DNA of 64,000 nucleotides from Desnuesiella massiliensis (GCF_001403615.1 NZ_LN879457.1:248001-312000); one strand, 5' to 3'; shown: positions 1-8,930, counted from the first letter of the stretch. Translations and numbers: made by a program. Notes: generated by a model not told the origin, from the sequence alone.

Positions 1-19
1 AGAGAAAAAAGAAAAATAT

Positions 20-301
20 GTGGAAATGGTGAAAGAATGTAGAGCTATAATTAAGTCAGGAAGATATACAGAGTGTCCATGTCCTAAAAAGAAATGTGAG
101 TGGCATGGAAAGTGTTTTGAATGTGTAATGTTACATAGGGTTAATCAAGATCATGTTCCCTGCTGTTTACAGCCAATGCTTCGCAATAAAATCAAGGAAC
201 TGGCAAGAGTAGCAGAGATGCTCACTGAACCAAAACCCTTAACCCCAGGTGAATATTGGGATTATGTAAATGAAGTCTGTCCTAATGAAGATGATAAATA
301 A
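20..301 (+). CDS. Small cysteine-rich protein
   Basis: This 93-residue product carries a dense N-terminal cysteine/histidine set (C-x-C-x4-C-x3-HGKC-x2-C, then HR and a later CC pair), which suggests a small metal-binding (zinc) module. The rest is helical and charged with no membrane segment. The GTG start at 20 has no good ribosome binding site within the window and an ATG at 26 is an alternative, so the true start may lie upstream of the window edge. It runs up to the next gene, a GNAT acetyltransferase. Function unknown; the motif resembles short Cys-rich proteins common in clostridia. Confidence 0.6.
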   Translation: MEMVKECRAIIKSGRYTECPCPKKKCEWHGKCFECVMLHRVNQDHVPCCLQPMLRNKIKELARVAEMLTEPKPLTPGEYWDYVNEVCPNEDDK

Positions 302-320
302 TTTTAAGAAGGTGACCTCT

Positions 321-1220
321 GTGGAGAAAGTATCAATTAATGATAAGGAATATATTTTTATTAAAGATTATAAGGACAATGTCCTGCTTAGAAAAAGCTA
401 CAATGCATTAACACAAAAGACCTATGGATTTGATTTTGAACAATGGTATCAAGCAGGATATTGGGGAAATAGCTATGTACCATATTCTCTAATGAATGAT
501 GAAAACATTATTGCCAATGTTTCAGTTAGCATTATTGATTTCTTAGTTTTAGGAGAAACTAAAAGATATATACAAATAGGAACAGTGATGACAGAGCCTG
601 AATATCAAAATCACGGCTTGTCCCGATATCTTATGGAGAAGGTAATAGAAGAATGGAAGGATAAATGCCATATGCTATATTTATTTGCTAATGATAGTGT
701 ATTAGATTTTTATCCTAAGTTTGGTTTTACCACTGCCATGGAATATCAGTATTCTAAAAATATTACAAAGGCTAATGAATTTATAGCTGCAGAAAAATTA
801 GATATGTCCTTAAATCATAACAGAGAGTTGGTTGTTAAAAAGATTAATGATTCTATTGCAATATCAAAGCTATCAATGCTGAAGAATGCAGGATTGGTGA
901 TGTTTTATTGTACTTCTTTTATGAGCCACAATGTTTACTATTTAAGAGAAGAGGATGTGATCGCAATTGCTGAGGTCCAAGGCGATGCATTGTACTTGCA
1001 GGATGTATTTTCTTCATCAGAAGTAGACTTAGATAATATTATAAAAGAACTAACTAATAAAGAAGTGAAAAAAGTAGTTTTAGGATTTACACCAAATGAC
1101 TCAGGTGGTTACGATGTAGATTTATTGCAGGAGGATGACACAACTTTATTTGTTATGGAAGGAGAAGAGAATTTATTTAAAAATAATAAATTAATGCTTC
1201 CTATATTGTCTCATGCGTAA
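321..1220 (+). CDS. GNAT family N-acetyltransferase (two-part, 299 aa)
   Basis: The N-terminal half carries the GNAT fold: the acetyl-CoA-binding strand-loop-helix reads 'IGTVMTEPEYQNHGLSRYL', a relaxed Q/R-x-x-G-x-G/A loop, followed by 'FYPKFGF', the typical late GNAT beta-bulge motif. The C-terminal half (about residues 150-299) looks like a second, degenerate domain, as in the GNAT proteins that end in a sterol-carrier-like or GNAT-like tail. I prefer the GTG at 321, 7 bases after an AGAAGGTG site, over the upstream ATG at 270 that would overlap the preceding gene. Substrate unknown. Confidence 0.75.
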   Translation: MEKVSINDKEYIFIKDYKDNVLLRKSYNALTQKTYGFDFEQWYQAGYWGNSYVPYSLMNDENIIANVSVSIIDFLVLGETKRYIQIGTVMTEPEYQNHGLSRYLMEKVIEEWKDKCHMLYLFANDSVLDFYPKFGFTTAMEYQYSKNITKANEFIAAEKLDMSLNHNRELVVKKINDSIAISKLSMLKNAGLVMFYCTSFMSHNVYYLREEDVIAIAEVQGDALYLQDVFSSSEVDLDNIIKELTNKEVKKVVLGFTPNDSGGYDVDLLQEDDTTLFVMEGEENLFKNNKLMLPILSHA

Positions 1221-1288
1221 AGAGAAGTGGCATTTGTAATATTTGGGTAGTAGTAAAACATTATACACTATAACAGGAGGGATTTTAT

Positions 1289-1723
1289 TTGAGTAAGGAA
1301 AAATTTAAAATGCCAGTTGCTGCACATCTTTTTCTTATTAGGGAAGGTAAAATATTATTATTAAGGAGATTTAATACAGGGTATGAAGATGGGAATTATA
1401 GTGTTGTGGCAGGACATTTAGACGGAAATGAAGATGTAAAGTCGGCAATGATAAGGGAAGCAAGGGAAGAGGCAGGTATAGAGATTAACCCAAATAATAT
1501 ACAGATTGTAGGTGTTATGCACAGAAAATCAGAGTCTGAGAGAATAGATTTTTTTCTTGTAGCAGATTCATGGAATAAGGAAATCGTAAATATGGAACCA
1601 GAAAAGTGTGATGATTTATCCTGGTTTGAAATAGATAATCTTCCTATTAATACTATACCATATATAAAAAGAGCAATTGAAAACTACATATCCGGCATAC
1701 AATTTGATATTTATGGATGGTAA
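1289..1723 (+). CDS. Nudix hydrolase
   Basis: A 144-residue single-domain Nudix protein. The full Nudix box GX5EX7REUXEEXGU is present around residues 42-64 ('GHLDGNE' followed by 'REAREEAGI'), giving the Mg-binding glutamates needed to hydrolyse a nucleoside diphosphate linked to another moiety. The TTG start at 1289 follows an AGGAGGG site at 1276-1282, so it is well supported. It stands among GNAT and hydrolase genes with its own ribosome binding site; the substrate cannot be told from the sequence. Confidence 0.85.
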   Translation: MSKEKFKMPVAAHLFLIREGKILLLRRFNTGYEDGNYSVVAGHLDGNEDVKSAMIREAREEAGIEINPNNIQIVGVMHRKSESERIDFFLVADSWNKEIVNMEPEKCDDLSWFEIDNLPINTIPYIKRAIENYISGIQFDIYGW

Positions 1724-1781
1724 AGTTTATCGTATAGTTAAATTGCTTTTATATATGTTTCCTGAAAGTGAGAGGTGAAAA

Positions 1782-3083
1782 ATGGGTATTATTATATTCT
1801 TAACTGCTATGGTTGCTGAAGTTGCATTTGCAGTATTCTGCATTATTACAAAATCTAATCAACAAAAAGTAAGAAATATTATCAGAATTGCTGCATTTAT
1901 GTGTTTTGCGCTGTTTACTGCTCTGTCGATAATTGACTGGAGTTTTCGTTACTACACTTTAGCCGCCTTTCTATTTTTACTGGCCATAATGGGGACAGTA
2001 GACTTAATTAAGAAAAAACAAGAAAAAAGAGCATATAAAATAGTGCGTGTTGCTATGAAAACAATAGGAATGATAGTACTTATCCTTATGGTAACTCTAC
2101 CTTCAATAATATTTCCACAGCATGAGATAATAAAGTGGACAGGCCAATATCAGGTTACGACTATAGACTACACCTACACAGACACAAAACGAATTGAGCC
2201 CTATACTGATACTGGAGAAAATAGAAAGTTGAATGTGAAGCTATGGTATCCTAAAAATTCAAACGGAACATATCCTTTGATAGTATTCTCACATGGTGCA
2301 TTCGGCATCAAAACAAGTAATGAGACACTTTATAATGAACTGGCAAGTCATGGTTACGTTGTATGTTCAATGGACCATACTTACCAATGCTTATACACTA
2401 CTGATGATAAGGGACATACTACATTTGTAGATAAGAGTTTTGTGAAAGAGTTAGCTTCAGATAATGCAGAATCTAACAAACAACAAAGCTATGACAATTA
2501 TCAAAAGTGGATGAGAGTACGCACAGATGACATAAATTTTGTGATAGATTATATACTTACACAAGCAAAGAGCAATGCTTCGGATACTGTATATAAACTT
2601 GTAGACACAACAAAAATTGGTGTTATGGGACATTCTCTTGGAGGCTCAGCGGCACTGGGTATAGGTAGAATGAGAAACGATATTAGTGCTGTTATTGCAC
2701 TAGAGTCACCCTTTATGTGTGACATAAAGGGAATTAAAAACAATGAGTTTATTTTTACAAATGAGAAGTATCCCATACCTGTACTTAATGTGTATTCGGA
2801 CAGTTCATGGGATCATTTAGCCGACTGGCCACAATATGCTGAAAATTATGCCTTGCTGTCTAATAATAATCCCACAGCATTTAATGTGCATATAAGCGGT
2901 GTGGGGCATTTTACTCTAACTGATCTGGCGCTGACAAGTCCACTTTTGACACGCCTGTTCAACGGACAGAAATCAACAACAAGCACTGAGCACTGCCTCA
3001 AAGTAATTAACAAGATCTGCCTTGAATTTTTTGATTGCTATTTAAAGGGATCGGGGGAGTTTAAGTCAAATGGTGCTCATTAG
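1782..3083 (+). CDS. Membrane-anchored alpha/beta hydrolase (PAF-acetylhydrolase-like)
   Basis: 433 residues. About four hydrophobic segments (residues 2-22, 32-52, 58-77 and 92-111) form an N-terminal membrane domain. An alpha/beta-hydrolase domain follows, with an oxyanion strand 'IVFSHGAFG' near 167, the nucleophile elbow GHSLGG (Ser285) and a C-terminal 'GVGHF' His near 374. This layout matches bacterial proteins annotated as platelet-activating-factor acetylhydrolase/chlorophyllase-like hydrolases. The catalytic domain probably acts at the cell surface on an ester or lipid. Start ATG follows AGAGGTG. Substrate is unknown. Confidence 0.75.
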   Translation: MGIIIFLTAMVAEVAFAVFCIITKSNQQKVRNIIRIAAFMCFALFTALSIIDWSFRYYTLAAFLFLLAIMGTVDLIKKKQEKRAYKIVRVAMKTIGMIVLILMVTLPSIIFPQHEIIKWTGQYQVTTIDYTYTDTKRIEPYTDTGENRKLNVKLWYPKNSNGTYPLIVFSHGAFGIKTSNETLYNELASHGYVVCSMDHTYQCLYTTDDKGHTTFVDKSFVKELASDNAESNKQQSYDNYQKWMRVRTDDINFVIDYILTQAKSNASDTVYKLVDTTKIGVMGHSLGGSAALGIGRMRNDISAVIALESPFMCDIKGIKNNEFIFTNEKYPIPVLNVYSDSSWDHLADWPQYAENYALLSNNNPTAFNVHISGVGHFTLTDLALTSPLLTRLFNGQKSTTSTEHCLKVINKICLEFFDCYLKGSGEFKSNGAH

Positions 3084-3108
3084 TATATAAATATGAAGAG
3101 GGGTTATT

Positions 3109-3579
3109 ATGGAGATAGAATTTAAACTATACCAAAGACCATCAAATAAGGATATTATTAAGCAAATTATAAATATAATAAATTCCTTAACAGGAAAATG
3201 GTTTACTGAAAATGTTGCTGCAGATACAGAAAGAGACCTTTTGTTTCAAGATGTTTTATGTATAACCATTGAAGATAAGATAGTTTCCTTTATTATTTTT
3301 ACATGTTGGGATGGTTCAATTTATATAACATTAATGGGTACAAAACTGGAACATCAGGGATTAGGATTAGGTTCTAAATTAATGAATTATTTTTGTAGTT
3401 ACATAAAGCAAATAGGGTTTGATGAGATTGTAGTTTTGACTGTTCCTCCCAAAGTTAAACCTTCATATAATTCAACAGTAAATTTTTACATTAAAAATGG
3501 CTTCGAAATTACCCAAGAATATCAAGAAATGTGGGAGAATGGAGCAGTGGAATTAATTAAAGATTTGGCTAAAGATTGA
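3109..3579 (+). CDS. GNAT family N-acetyltransferase
   Basis: 156 residues. The acetyl-CoA-binding segment is visible as 'EHQGLGLGSKLMNYF' (Q-x-x-G-x-G followed by an alpha helix) near residues 84-98, and the late motif 'NFYIKNGFEIT' is near 125. Start ATG is preceded by a GAGGGG site. It lies 7 bases or so from the next GNAT gene, so the two are probably co-transcribed. Substrate unknown. Confidence 0.8.
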   Translation: MEIEFKLYQRPSNKDIIKQIINIINSLTGKWFTENVAADTERDLLFQDVLCITIEDKIVSFIIFTCWDGSIYITLMGTKLEHQGLGLGSKLMNYFCSYIKQIGFDEIVVLTVPPKVKPSYNSTVNFYIKNGFEITQEYQEMWENGAVELIKDLAKD

Positions 3580-3598
3580 ATAGTAAATGGGTGAAAAA

Positions 3599-4069
3599 AT
3601 GAAAGAATATAAAATTACAAAAGTAGATAGTCAAAATTATTCCATGTTTGATGATATGGTTTTTTGGAGGATTAATAGAAGAGAAAGAACATATGCTGAA
3701 AAGCTAGAGGCAGCAAATAATAATTTCAACGATATATATTTAGCACTTGAAAATCCAAATTTATATGTTTATGCTGCATTAGATAAAGATAAATTTGTTG
3801 GTTGGATTTCAATAATATATATGCCTAAGGTAGGTAGACTAAATGGTCTTGGACATGTATATGTTGATGAATTGTGGGTTGAACCTACATATAGAAAACA
3901 AGGTATAGCAAGTAAACTTATGAAAAAGGCTGATGAATTATTAAATACAACAGCATCAGCGGGAATTCGTTTATATGTAAATTCAGAAAATCCAAAGGCA
4001 AAAATGTTATACGAAAAATGTGGCTTTTCAGAAAGTGGTATAGCTTATTTCATGGAAAAACATAGATGA
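3599..4069 (+). CDS. GNAT family N-acetyltransferase
   Basis: About 156 residues. It has a clear GNAT core: strand 'VYVDELWVEPTYR' followed by the acetyl-CoA loop 'RKQGIASKLMKKA', and later 'NPKAKMLYEKCGF'. I take the ATG at 3599, with a weak GGGTG site five bases upstream; an in-frame ATG at 3587 adds four residues but has no ribosome binding site. Tandem with the preceding acetyltransferase, with which it shares only family-level similarity. Confidence 0.8.
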   Translation: MKEYKITKVDSQNYSMFDDMVFWRINRRERTYAEKLEAANNNFNDIYLALENPNLYVYAALDKDKFVGWISIIYMPKVGRLNGLGHVYVDELWVEPTYRKQGIASKLMKKADELLNTTASAGIRLYVNSENPKAKMLYEKCGFSESGIAYFMEKHR

Positions 4070-4104
4070 TAGATATCATAATTTTTTATAGGAGCTGATG
4101 CAAT

Positions 4105-4719
4105 TTGGAGATTTTATATGGAACAAGAAACCTTGCAAAGATCAATTCAATGAAAAACATGCTAAAAGATTTAGATATAGAAATTCTTTCCTTAAATGAT
4201 GTGGATTTAAAAATAGGAGCTATTGATGAAAGTGGAAATATCCCATTAGACAATGCTAAGATAAAAGCTTTCGCTTACTACCAAGTCTTTAAGAAACCTG
4301 TTTTTTCTTGTGATTCAGGGTTATACATAGATGGGATAAGCCCAAGTAGTCAACCGGGGGTTCATGTAAGAAGAGTAAAAGGTAAGGAATTAAATGATGA
4401 GGAAATGATAGAATATTACTCTGAATTAGCGTTAAATGCTGGTGGCGAGGTTAGAGCAAGATATAAAAATGCAATATGCTTGATTTTAAATGAAGAAGAA
4501 GTTTTTCAGTATGATGGAGATGATATTTGTTCTGAAGAATTTATTATCACTTCTATTCCACATAAAAAAAGAAATAAAGGTTTTCCTTTAGATTCCCTAT
4601 CTAAAGATATTAAAACTGGTAAATATTATATGGACCTAACTTACCATACTCCAGAGGAAGCCAGTATGATAAATGCCTTTAGAGAGTTTTTCATGAAGAG
4701 TCTAAATATCGAAAGGTAA
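4105..4719 (+). CDS. RdgB/HAM1-like non-canonical purine NTP pyrophosphatase
   Basis: 204 residues of the ITPase (HAM1/RdgB) family, which hydrolyses XTP, ITP and dITP to monophosphates to clean the nucleotide pool. The signature N-terminus 'YGTRNLAKINSMK' (GTxNxxK) starts the protein, and 'CDSGLYIDGISPSSQPGVHV' at about residues 69-88 matches the family's DSGL...PG(V) substrate loop. It is diverged from the housekeeping RdgB and may act on a different nucleotide. The TTG start at 4105 is supported by a GGAG site ten bases upstream; no ATG fits. Confidence 0.75.
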   Translation: MEILYGTRNLAKINSMKNMLKDLDIEILSLNDVDLKIGAIDESGNIPLDNAKIKAFAYYQVFKKPVFSCDSGLYIDGISPSSQPGVHVRRVKGKELNDEEMIEYYSELALNAGGEVRARYKNAICLILNEEEVFQYDGDDICSEEFIITSIPHKKRNKGFPLDSLSKDIKTGKYYMDLTYHTPEEASMINAFREFFMKSLNIER

Positions 4720-4722
4720 ATT

Positions 4723-4755
4723 TTAAGGGGAAGCTATTTTTGCACTTCCCTTTAA
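4723..4755. terminator. Hairpin between convergent genes
   Basis: An 11-bp stem (arms 4723-4733 and 4745-4755, one G-U pair) with an 11-base loop lies directly after the RdgB-like stop codon. It faces the acetyltransferase remnant on the minus strand, so it could end transcription from either side. There is no clean U tract. Confidence 0.5.
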
Positions 4756-4767
4756 GAATAAAGTGAA

Positions 4768-5013
4768 CTATATATTCTTTTTCATATAATAACGTTTACG
4801 TCCACATGGACAATTGTCTAATACACCAAAGATCTCATATCCATGTTTCAAGTAAAAATCTTTTGCTTGAAAATCAAAGGTGTCTAAATGAACTAATTTG
4901 CAGCCTTTTTCTTTAACAATCTTCTCCACTTCCTTTAAAAGTGTAGAGCCATATCCATCTTTTCTAAACTCTTCTTTTATCCATAAAACATCTATAATAT
5001 GCAATTCCAACAA
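4768..5013 (-). pseudogene. Truncated GNAT acetyltransferase
   Basis: This 81-residue reading frame is the C-terminal half of a GNAT protein: 'VLWIKEEFRKDGYGSTLLKE' is the acetyl-CoA-binding region and 'FYLKHGYEIFGVL' the late motif. The substrate-binding N-terminal half is missing. Only TTG codons are available as starts, without a ribosome binding site, and the upstream 5014-5060 stretch is broken by stops in this frame. It is best read as a decaying gene rather than a working small acetyltransferase. Confidence 0.65.
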
Positions 5014-5206
5014 TATAATAGACTATTTTATGAATCTTTCTATTTAGTATAACAGCTAAAAGCCATAATATTTCCAAAGTCCATTAATAGTATTTGAATG
5101 TGCAGGTAAAAAATTAGTGCAATTGTTTTTTACCTGTATTTCCGATTTAGTGTATGAGATAATGAGAATGTAGAAATTTCCTGTAAATATTTCGGAGGTG
5201 GTTGAC

Positions 5207-6142
5207 ATGAAAACTATTAAAAGAATAACTGCAAATACAATGAGCGAGTTCGCAGATAAAATTGAGTATGCAAAAGCAAATTTCATTCCGATGTTACCAT
5301 TTGTAAAAATGCCCATGCATGATTTTGATAGATATAAATTTTATAGTGAAAAAGGAATTTATTTAATTGACTACATTGGTAACGAATATTGTCTTTACCA
5401 TCTTTATCATTTGAATGAGGGAGATGATACATTACGAGCAACATTAATTCTTCCATCAAATTGGGAAAAGAGATTTGAAATTATCGAAAAATCAATTCCT
5501 AATATTAAAGAGTGGTTTTTGTCGGAAGATAATTCGAAAAAGTTTATAATTCAATCACTTGAATATGGAGAAATTGAATACTTTCCAACGCTTTCACATT
5601 ATCTAATTCCTACAATTATCAGAAACGGTTTTGAACCAAAATACAGGATGTATATGAAAAGGGACTGGAGTGTGCCGGTGCATCAGGCAGATGAACTTGC
5701 TAATGGTTTTTCGCCAACAAATTATTCAGATAAACTTCTGAATAATATCATTGATTTTTACTTTAAAAATGAATCTACCAAAAATTATCGTTACTTCACA
5801 AATTGCACCTATGAGGAGTTTTTGGATATGTTAAAACAAAAGTTCACTATTAATAATTCGAGATTTATTACTGTAGATAATGACAGGGTTGTCTCTGGTA
5901 TTATTGTGTCAAAGGAATCAGGAAAGGTATGGATTGATAATTTTTCAGTTAGTCCTGAATATAATGGCAGCGGTATTGGGGATTGTCTCTTGAGTGAAAC
6001 CATAATTCAATTGTCCAAGGTTTGTCCAGAAGAGGCAATTTACATTTACTTAAACAGAGATTGTCATGACGCAGTTTCTACTTGTGAAAAAAACGGTTTT
6101 GTTCCTTTTGAATTCTGGACAGACATGATTCTAGAAAGGTAA
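5207..6142 (+). CDS. GNAT family N-acetyltransferase (311 aa)
   Basis: The C-terminal domain has the GNAT pattern 'VWIDNFSVSPEYNGSGIGDCLLSE' region (about residues 243-266, acetyl-CoA loop N-G-S-G-I-G) and 'CEKNGFVPFEFW'. The N-terminal 180 residues form an extra domain rich in Tyr, seen in other long clostridial GNAT proteins. The ATG at 5207 sits six bases after GGAGGTGG, which decides the start against an in-frame GTG at 5198 that lies inside that site. Substrate unknown. Confidence 0.75.
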   Translation: MKTIKRITANTMSEFADKIEYAKANFIPMLPFVKMPMHDFDRYKFYSEKGIYLIDYIGNEYCLYHLYHLNEGDDTLRATLILPSNWEKRFEIIEKSIPNIKEWFLSEDNSKKFIIQSLEYGEIEYFPTLSHYLIPTIIRNGFEPKYRMYMKRDWSVPVHQADELANGFSPTNYSDKLLNNIIDFYFKNESTKNYRYFTNCTYEEFLDMLKQKFTINNSRFITVDNDRVVSGIIVSKESGKVWIDNFSVSPEYNGSGIGDCLLSETIIQLSKVCPEEAIYIYLNRDCHDAVSTCEKNGFVPFEFWTDMILER

Positions 6143-6175
6143 TACCTATGTCTCAGCATTGAAGGAGGTTTTTTA

Positions 6176-6490
6176 TTGAACTATAAAAACGCAAAGGATA
6201 TTTTTCCTCCTGAACTTTTAAGGGAAATTCAAAACTATGTTCAAGGTGAGAGAATTTACATTCCCCAGTTGGAAAATATGAGAGTAAATTGGGGTAATAA
6301 AAGTGGCTCAAGGCAGGAAATAACTTTTAGGAATAGTGAGATTTTGAAAAAATATAAAGACGGTTATAGCTTTGAGGAACTAAGCGAACTATTTTGCTTG
6401 AGCAGTGAGTCTATTAGAAAGATTGTTTATAAAAATTTGAAGGATGAAAATAAATACATAGAAGGAGAGCGAAATGTCAAAGAAATATAG
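6176..6490 (+). CDS. CD3324-like helix-turn-helix protein, copy 1
   Basis: 104 residues that begin 'NYKNAKDIFPPELL' and continue with a conserved Y-V-x-G-E-x-I-Y-I-P segment, the start shared by the clostridial CD3324-type family. The C-terminal half ('LKKYKDGYSFEELSELFCLS' region followed by 'SESIRKIV') reads as a helix-turn-helix like that of Mor-type activators, so DNA binding is likely. TTG start at 6176 follows AAGGAGG. A second copy (26922-27197) shares the opening motif. Its end overlaps the start of the zinc-ribbon gene at 6474, suggesting translational coupling. Confidence 0.7.
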   Translation: MNYKNAKDIFPPELLREIQNYVQGERIYIPQLENMRVNWGNKSGSRQEITFRNSEILKKYKDGYSFEELSELFCLSSESIRKIVYKNLKDENKYIEGERNVKEI

Positions 6491-6644
6491 AGGAAAAGGC
6501 TTGATTCACTTGCCTTCAAGAGGAAGAGGAACATGCCCTGTTTGTAAGGCTAAAAGAATCAAACTGTTATATGAGATTTTACAAGATAATGGCGGAAAAT
6601 TGACGGTATGTAAGCGTTGTAGGCACAAGAAAGTGAGTATTTGA
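6474..6644 (+). CDS. Small zinc-ribbon protein (56 aa)
   Basis: A short gene overlapping the preceding CD3324-like gene by 17 bases in another frame. The translation begins MSKKYRGKGLIHLPSRGRG and has two CxxC knuckles ('CPVC' near residue 21 and 'CKRC' near 46), the arrangement of a zinc ribbon. The rest is very basic, consistent with nucleic-acid binding. Start ATG follows a GGAG site at 6463-6466. A terminator follows directly. The Cys spacing and overlap make a real gene likely; function unknown. Confidence 0.65.
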   Translation: MSKKYRGKGLIHLPSRGRGTCPVCKAKRIKLLYEILQDNGGKLTVCKRCRHKKVSI

Positions 6645-6650
6645 TATTAA

Positions 6651-6682
6651 AAAAAGCCTAAACTGATTGTTTGGGCTTCTTT
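6651..6682 (+). terminator. Rho-independent terminator
   Basis: A 10-bp stem (AAGCCTAAAC pairing with GTTTGGGCTT, one G-U) with a TGATT loop is followed by a T-rich tail (CTTTATTTT). It ends the CD3324-like/zinc-ribbon unit. Confidence 0.75.
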
Positions 6683-6794
6683 ATTTTGCTTAAATTGCTT
6701 TTATATGCGTACGTGATAATCCTCCATCATACTCTCCTCAATAACAAAATTTTTCATTTAATAAATATAACTATTATGAGAAAAATCTTGTTAT

Positions 6795-8105
6795 CTATTG
6801 TGTAGAAAATTTCATTATAGTTGGCTTGGCTATTTTTATACCAGCAGCAGAAAATACATTATCAGTAATGATTAAATAATAGGTACTATGAGTTTCATAA
6901 GCTGTTTTTGGGGTTATGCTTACATGCTTATTTAACCCTTCAATAATGTTTACATTGCATTGAATTTTATTTAAAGCTATTATTTCTGGTATATTTGAAG
7001 AGCCATCATATACATCTGCCTTAACTATAAAAATATTTTTATCGTTTATTGTGTTCAAGGCTACTTCCTTTGAAAATTTAATTGTCCATTTTTTATCCAA
7101 AGGAATATTATTAGCATAATTTATGATATTAAAGCCTTTAGTGCTCATGAGTTCATAAGCAGGAGTATCTACAGCTACATACTTAGTAACCGCAGATTTT
7201 GGATAAGCATTTCTATCAAAACTGTGATCTTTGAGTATCTGCTCATCAGTTAAATTGTAGTAATTATAAAGTATTCTACCTTTCTTATCTGGTACAGGAT
7301 CATCCCAAGTACAATCTAGGTGATACCAGTTCCCTCTAATATTTATTAAATTCCAAGCATGTCCAACATTATTCACAGTGCCAGAAACAACTTTGTTTTC
7401 TATACCAGCCTTTTTAAGCATTTTATAAGTAAGCAAGGCATAGCCTTGGCATACTGCAGTACCGTCAAATAGAGCATTGTAAGCAGAATATTTTTGCAGG
7501 GACTCGTCGTAAGCTACATGGGATACTATATAATCGTGAATAGCTTTTTCTCTTTTATCCTTGTTCATATCAGGAGTTAATATAGCTTTTAATATAGAGT
7601 CAATTTTTCCGTCTACTAAAATGTCCTCTTCCTTAGAGGAGATATAGTTAACATTAAAGGTCAACTCCACATTTCCATCATAACCTCTGAAGGAACCTGA
7701 CATCCTGCTTATAGAAAAATAGGAGTAATCATCATTCAATCTTATATAGTCTAATAAGTTATCTATTAAATTATTTTCTAAATCAGAAAAATTACCGCCA
7801 TAGAGCAAAGAAAAGGAAGACTCTTTTTCTCTACAATGATTTAATACTGCCACTTTTAATTCTTCCAAATTTCTATAAGTTTTATTTTCATAAGTACTAT
7901 TTACTTTAGCTTTTATTGTAGAAGTTGAAACTGTACTTTGTGAGGCAGGAATTCTGGAATCTTTGTATATAGAATTTTCTACATTTACAGTAAGGGTGTT
8001 AGTTCCGTTATCAGCATAGGCCTTTAGTGCAACTATTGAAAGTAAGCTTGTACATAAGAAACTTAATGTAAATAAAAATATAATAATTTTATTTTTTACT
8101 TTCAT
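6795..8105 (-). CDS. Secreted transglutaminase-like protein with Ig-like tail
   Basis: 436 residues with an N-terminal signal peptide (basic KVKNK, hydrophobic core to about 28, likely cleavage after AYA at residue 31). The central transglutaminase/protease-like core has the full Cys-His-Asp triad: Cys219 in 'AVCQGYA', His249 in 'VGHAWN' and Asp264 in 'HLDCTWDDP'. The C-terminal ~110 residues resemble the SbsA-type Ig-like domain ('IPLDKKWTIKFSKEV'). It is likely exported and acts on cell-wall or surface peptides, as a cysteine peptidase or crosslinker. Transcribed divergently from the AlkD-like gene, with a perfect palindrome between them. Confidence 0.85.
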   Translation of the reverse strand: MKVKNKIIIFLFTLSFLCTSLLSIVALKAYADNGTNTLTVNVENSIYKDSRIPASQSTVSTSTIKAKVNSTYENKTYRNLEELKVAVLNHCREKESSFSLLYGGNFSDLENNLIDNLLDYIRLNDDYSYFSISRMSGSFRGYDGNVELTFNVNYISSKEEDILVDGKIDSILKAILTPDMNKDKREKAIHDYIVSHVAYDESLQKYSAYNALFDGTAVCQGYALLTYKMLKKAGIENKVVSGTVNNVGHAWNLINIRGNWYHLDCTWDDPVPDKKGRILYNYYNLTDEQILKDHSFDRNAYPKSAVTKYVAVDTPAYELMSTKGFNIINYANNIPLDKKWTIKFSKEVALNTINDKNIFIVKADVYDGSSNIPEIIALNKIQCNVNIIEGLNKHVSITPKTAYETHSTYYLIITDNVFSAAGIKIAKPTIMKFSTQ

Positions 8106-8154
8106 AATGATCTATCCCTCCTTTTTATGTATTAATACGATTATAACACTTATT

Positions 8155-8211
8155 ATAGGGGACGGTTAACAACTTTAATATAAAGTATTAAAGTTGTTAA
8201 CCGTCCCCTAT
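8155..8211. repeat. Perfect 26-bp inverted repeat (GGGGACGGTT element)
   Basis: Arms 8155-8180 and 8186-8211 are perfect reverse complements around a 5-base loop (TAAAG). Each arm carries GGGGACGGTTAACAA. It lies between two divergent genes, upstream of both, so a terminator role is unlikely. The GGGGACGGTT core resembles repetitive palindromes scattered in clostridial genomes, some of which are linked to REP-type (Y1) transposases; no transposase is in this window. Confidence 0.8.
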
Positions 8212-8258
8212 ATATGGTAGAATATAATTATCATAATATTCTAATAAAGGAGGAGAAG

Positions 8259-8930
8259 ATGAATATAAACGAGGTGATGCAAGAACTACAGAACATGGGA
8301 ACGGAGCAAAATAGGAAGATCTATAAGAGGCATGGTGCAGGAGACAATCAATTTGGAGTTAGCTTTGCTAATTTTAAGTTATTAAAGAAAAAAATCAAGC
8401 TTGACCATGATTTAGCTATACAGTTGTGGGAAACAGAGAATACGGATGCCAGAATATTTTCTACTATGATTATTGACCATACACGGATAGAGGAAGAAAC
8501 TATTGATACTTGGATTAAAGAAATAGATTATTATGGACTTCTAGACCAGTTTATTTATAATGTAGTAGCTAAGAGTCAATATGCAGATAAAAAGCTTAAG
8601 CAATGGCTCAATTCAGAGGATGAGTGGATAGGTAGAGGAGCCTGGGATATTGTTATACATAAGGCTATGAATGATAAAGATATAGAAGATGATTATTTTG
8701 AAGAGCTACTCATTAAAATAAAAGAAAATATACATCAAAGTAAAAATAGAAAAAAGGAATCCATGAATAATGCGCTTATAACTATAGGACTTAGGAACGA
8801 AGCTTTAGAGAAAAAGGCGATAGAGGTTGCTGAAGTTATAGGGAAGGTTCAGATAGATCATGGAGATACCTCTTGTAAAACTCCCAGCGCTGTAGAATAT
8901 ATAAATAAAGCTAAGAAACGTAAGAATTAA
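8259..8930 (+). CDS. AlkD-like DNA alkylation repair protein
   Basis: 223 residues made of helical repeats. The family pattern is visible: 'GAGDNQFGVSFANFKLLKKK' near the N-terminus (AlkD family G-V-x-x-x-x-L) and 'DEWIGRGAWDIV' in the middle. AlkD-type HEAT-repeat glycosylases remove bulky or cationic alkylated purines; a catalytic Asp/Trp pair is plausible here but was not proven by alignment. The ATG at 8259 directly follows AAGGAGGAGAAG, so it is chosen over a GTG at 8214 lying next to the palindrome. Confidence 0.75.
   Translation: MNINEVMQELQNMGTEQNRKIYKRHGAGDNQFGVSFANFKLLKKKIKLDHDLAIQLWETENTDARIFSTMIIDHTRIEEETIDTWIKEIDYYGLLDQFIYNVVAKSQYADKKLKQWLNSEDEWIGRGAWDIVIHKAMNDKDIEDDYFEELLIKIKENIHQSKNRKKESMNNALITIGLRNEALEKKAIEVAEVIGKVQIDHGDTSCKTPSAVEYINKAKKRKN

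Noticed and set aside
5056..5316. Minus-strand open frame of 86 codons overlapping the start of the 311-residue acetyltransferase
   Set aside because: No ribosome binding site; shadow of a well supported GNAT gene with GGAGGTGG on the other strand.
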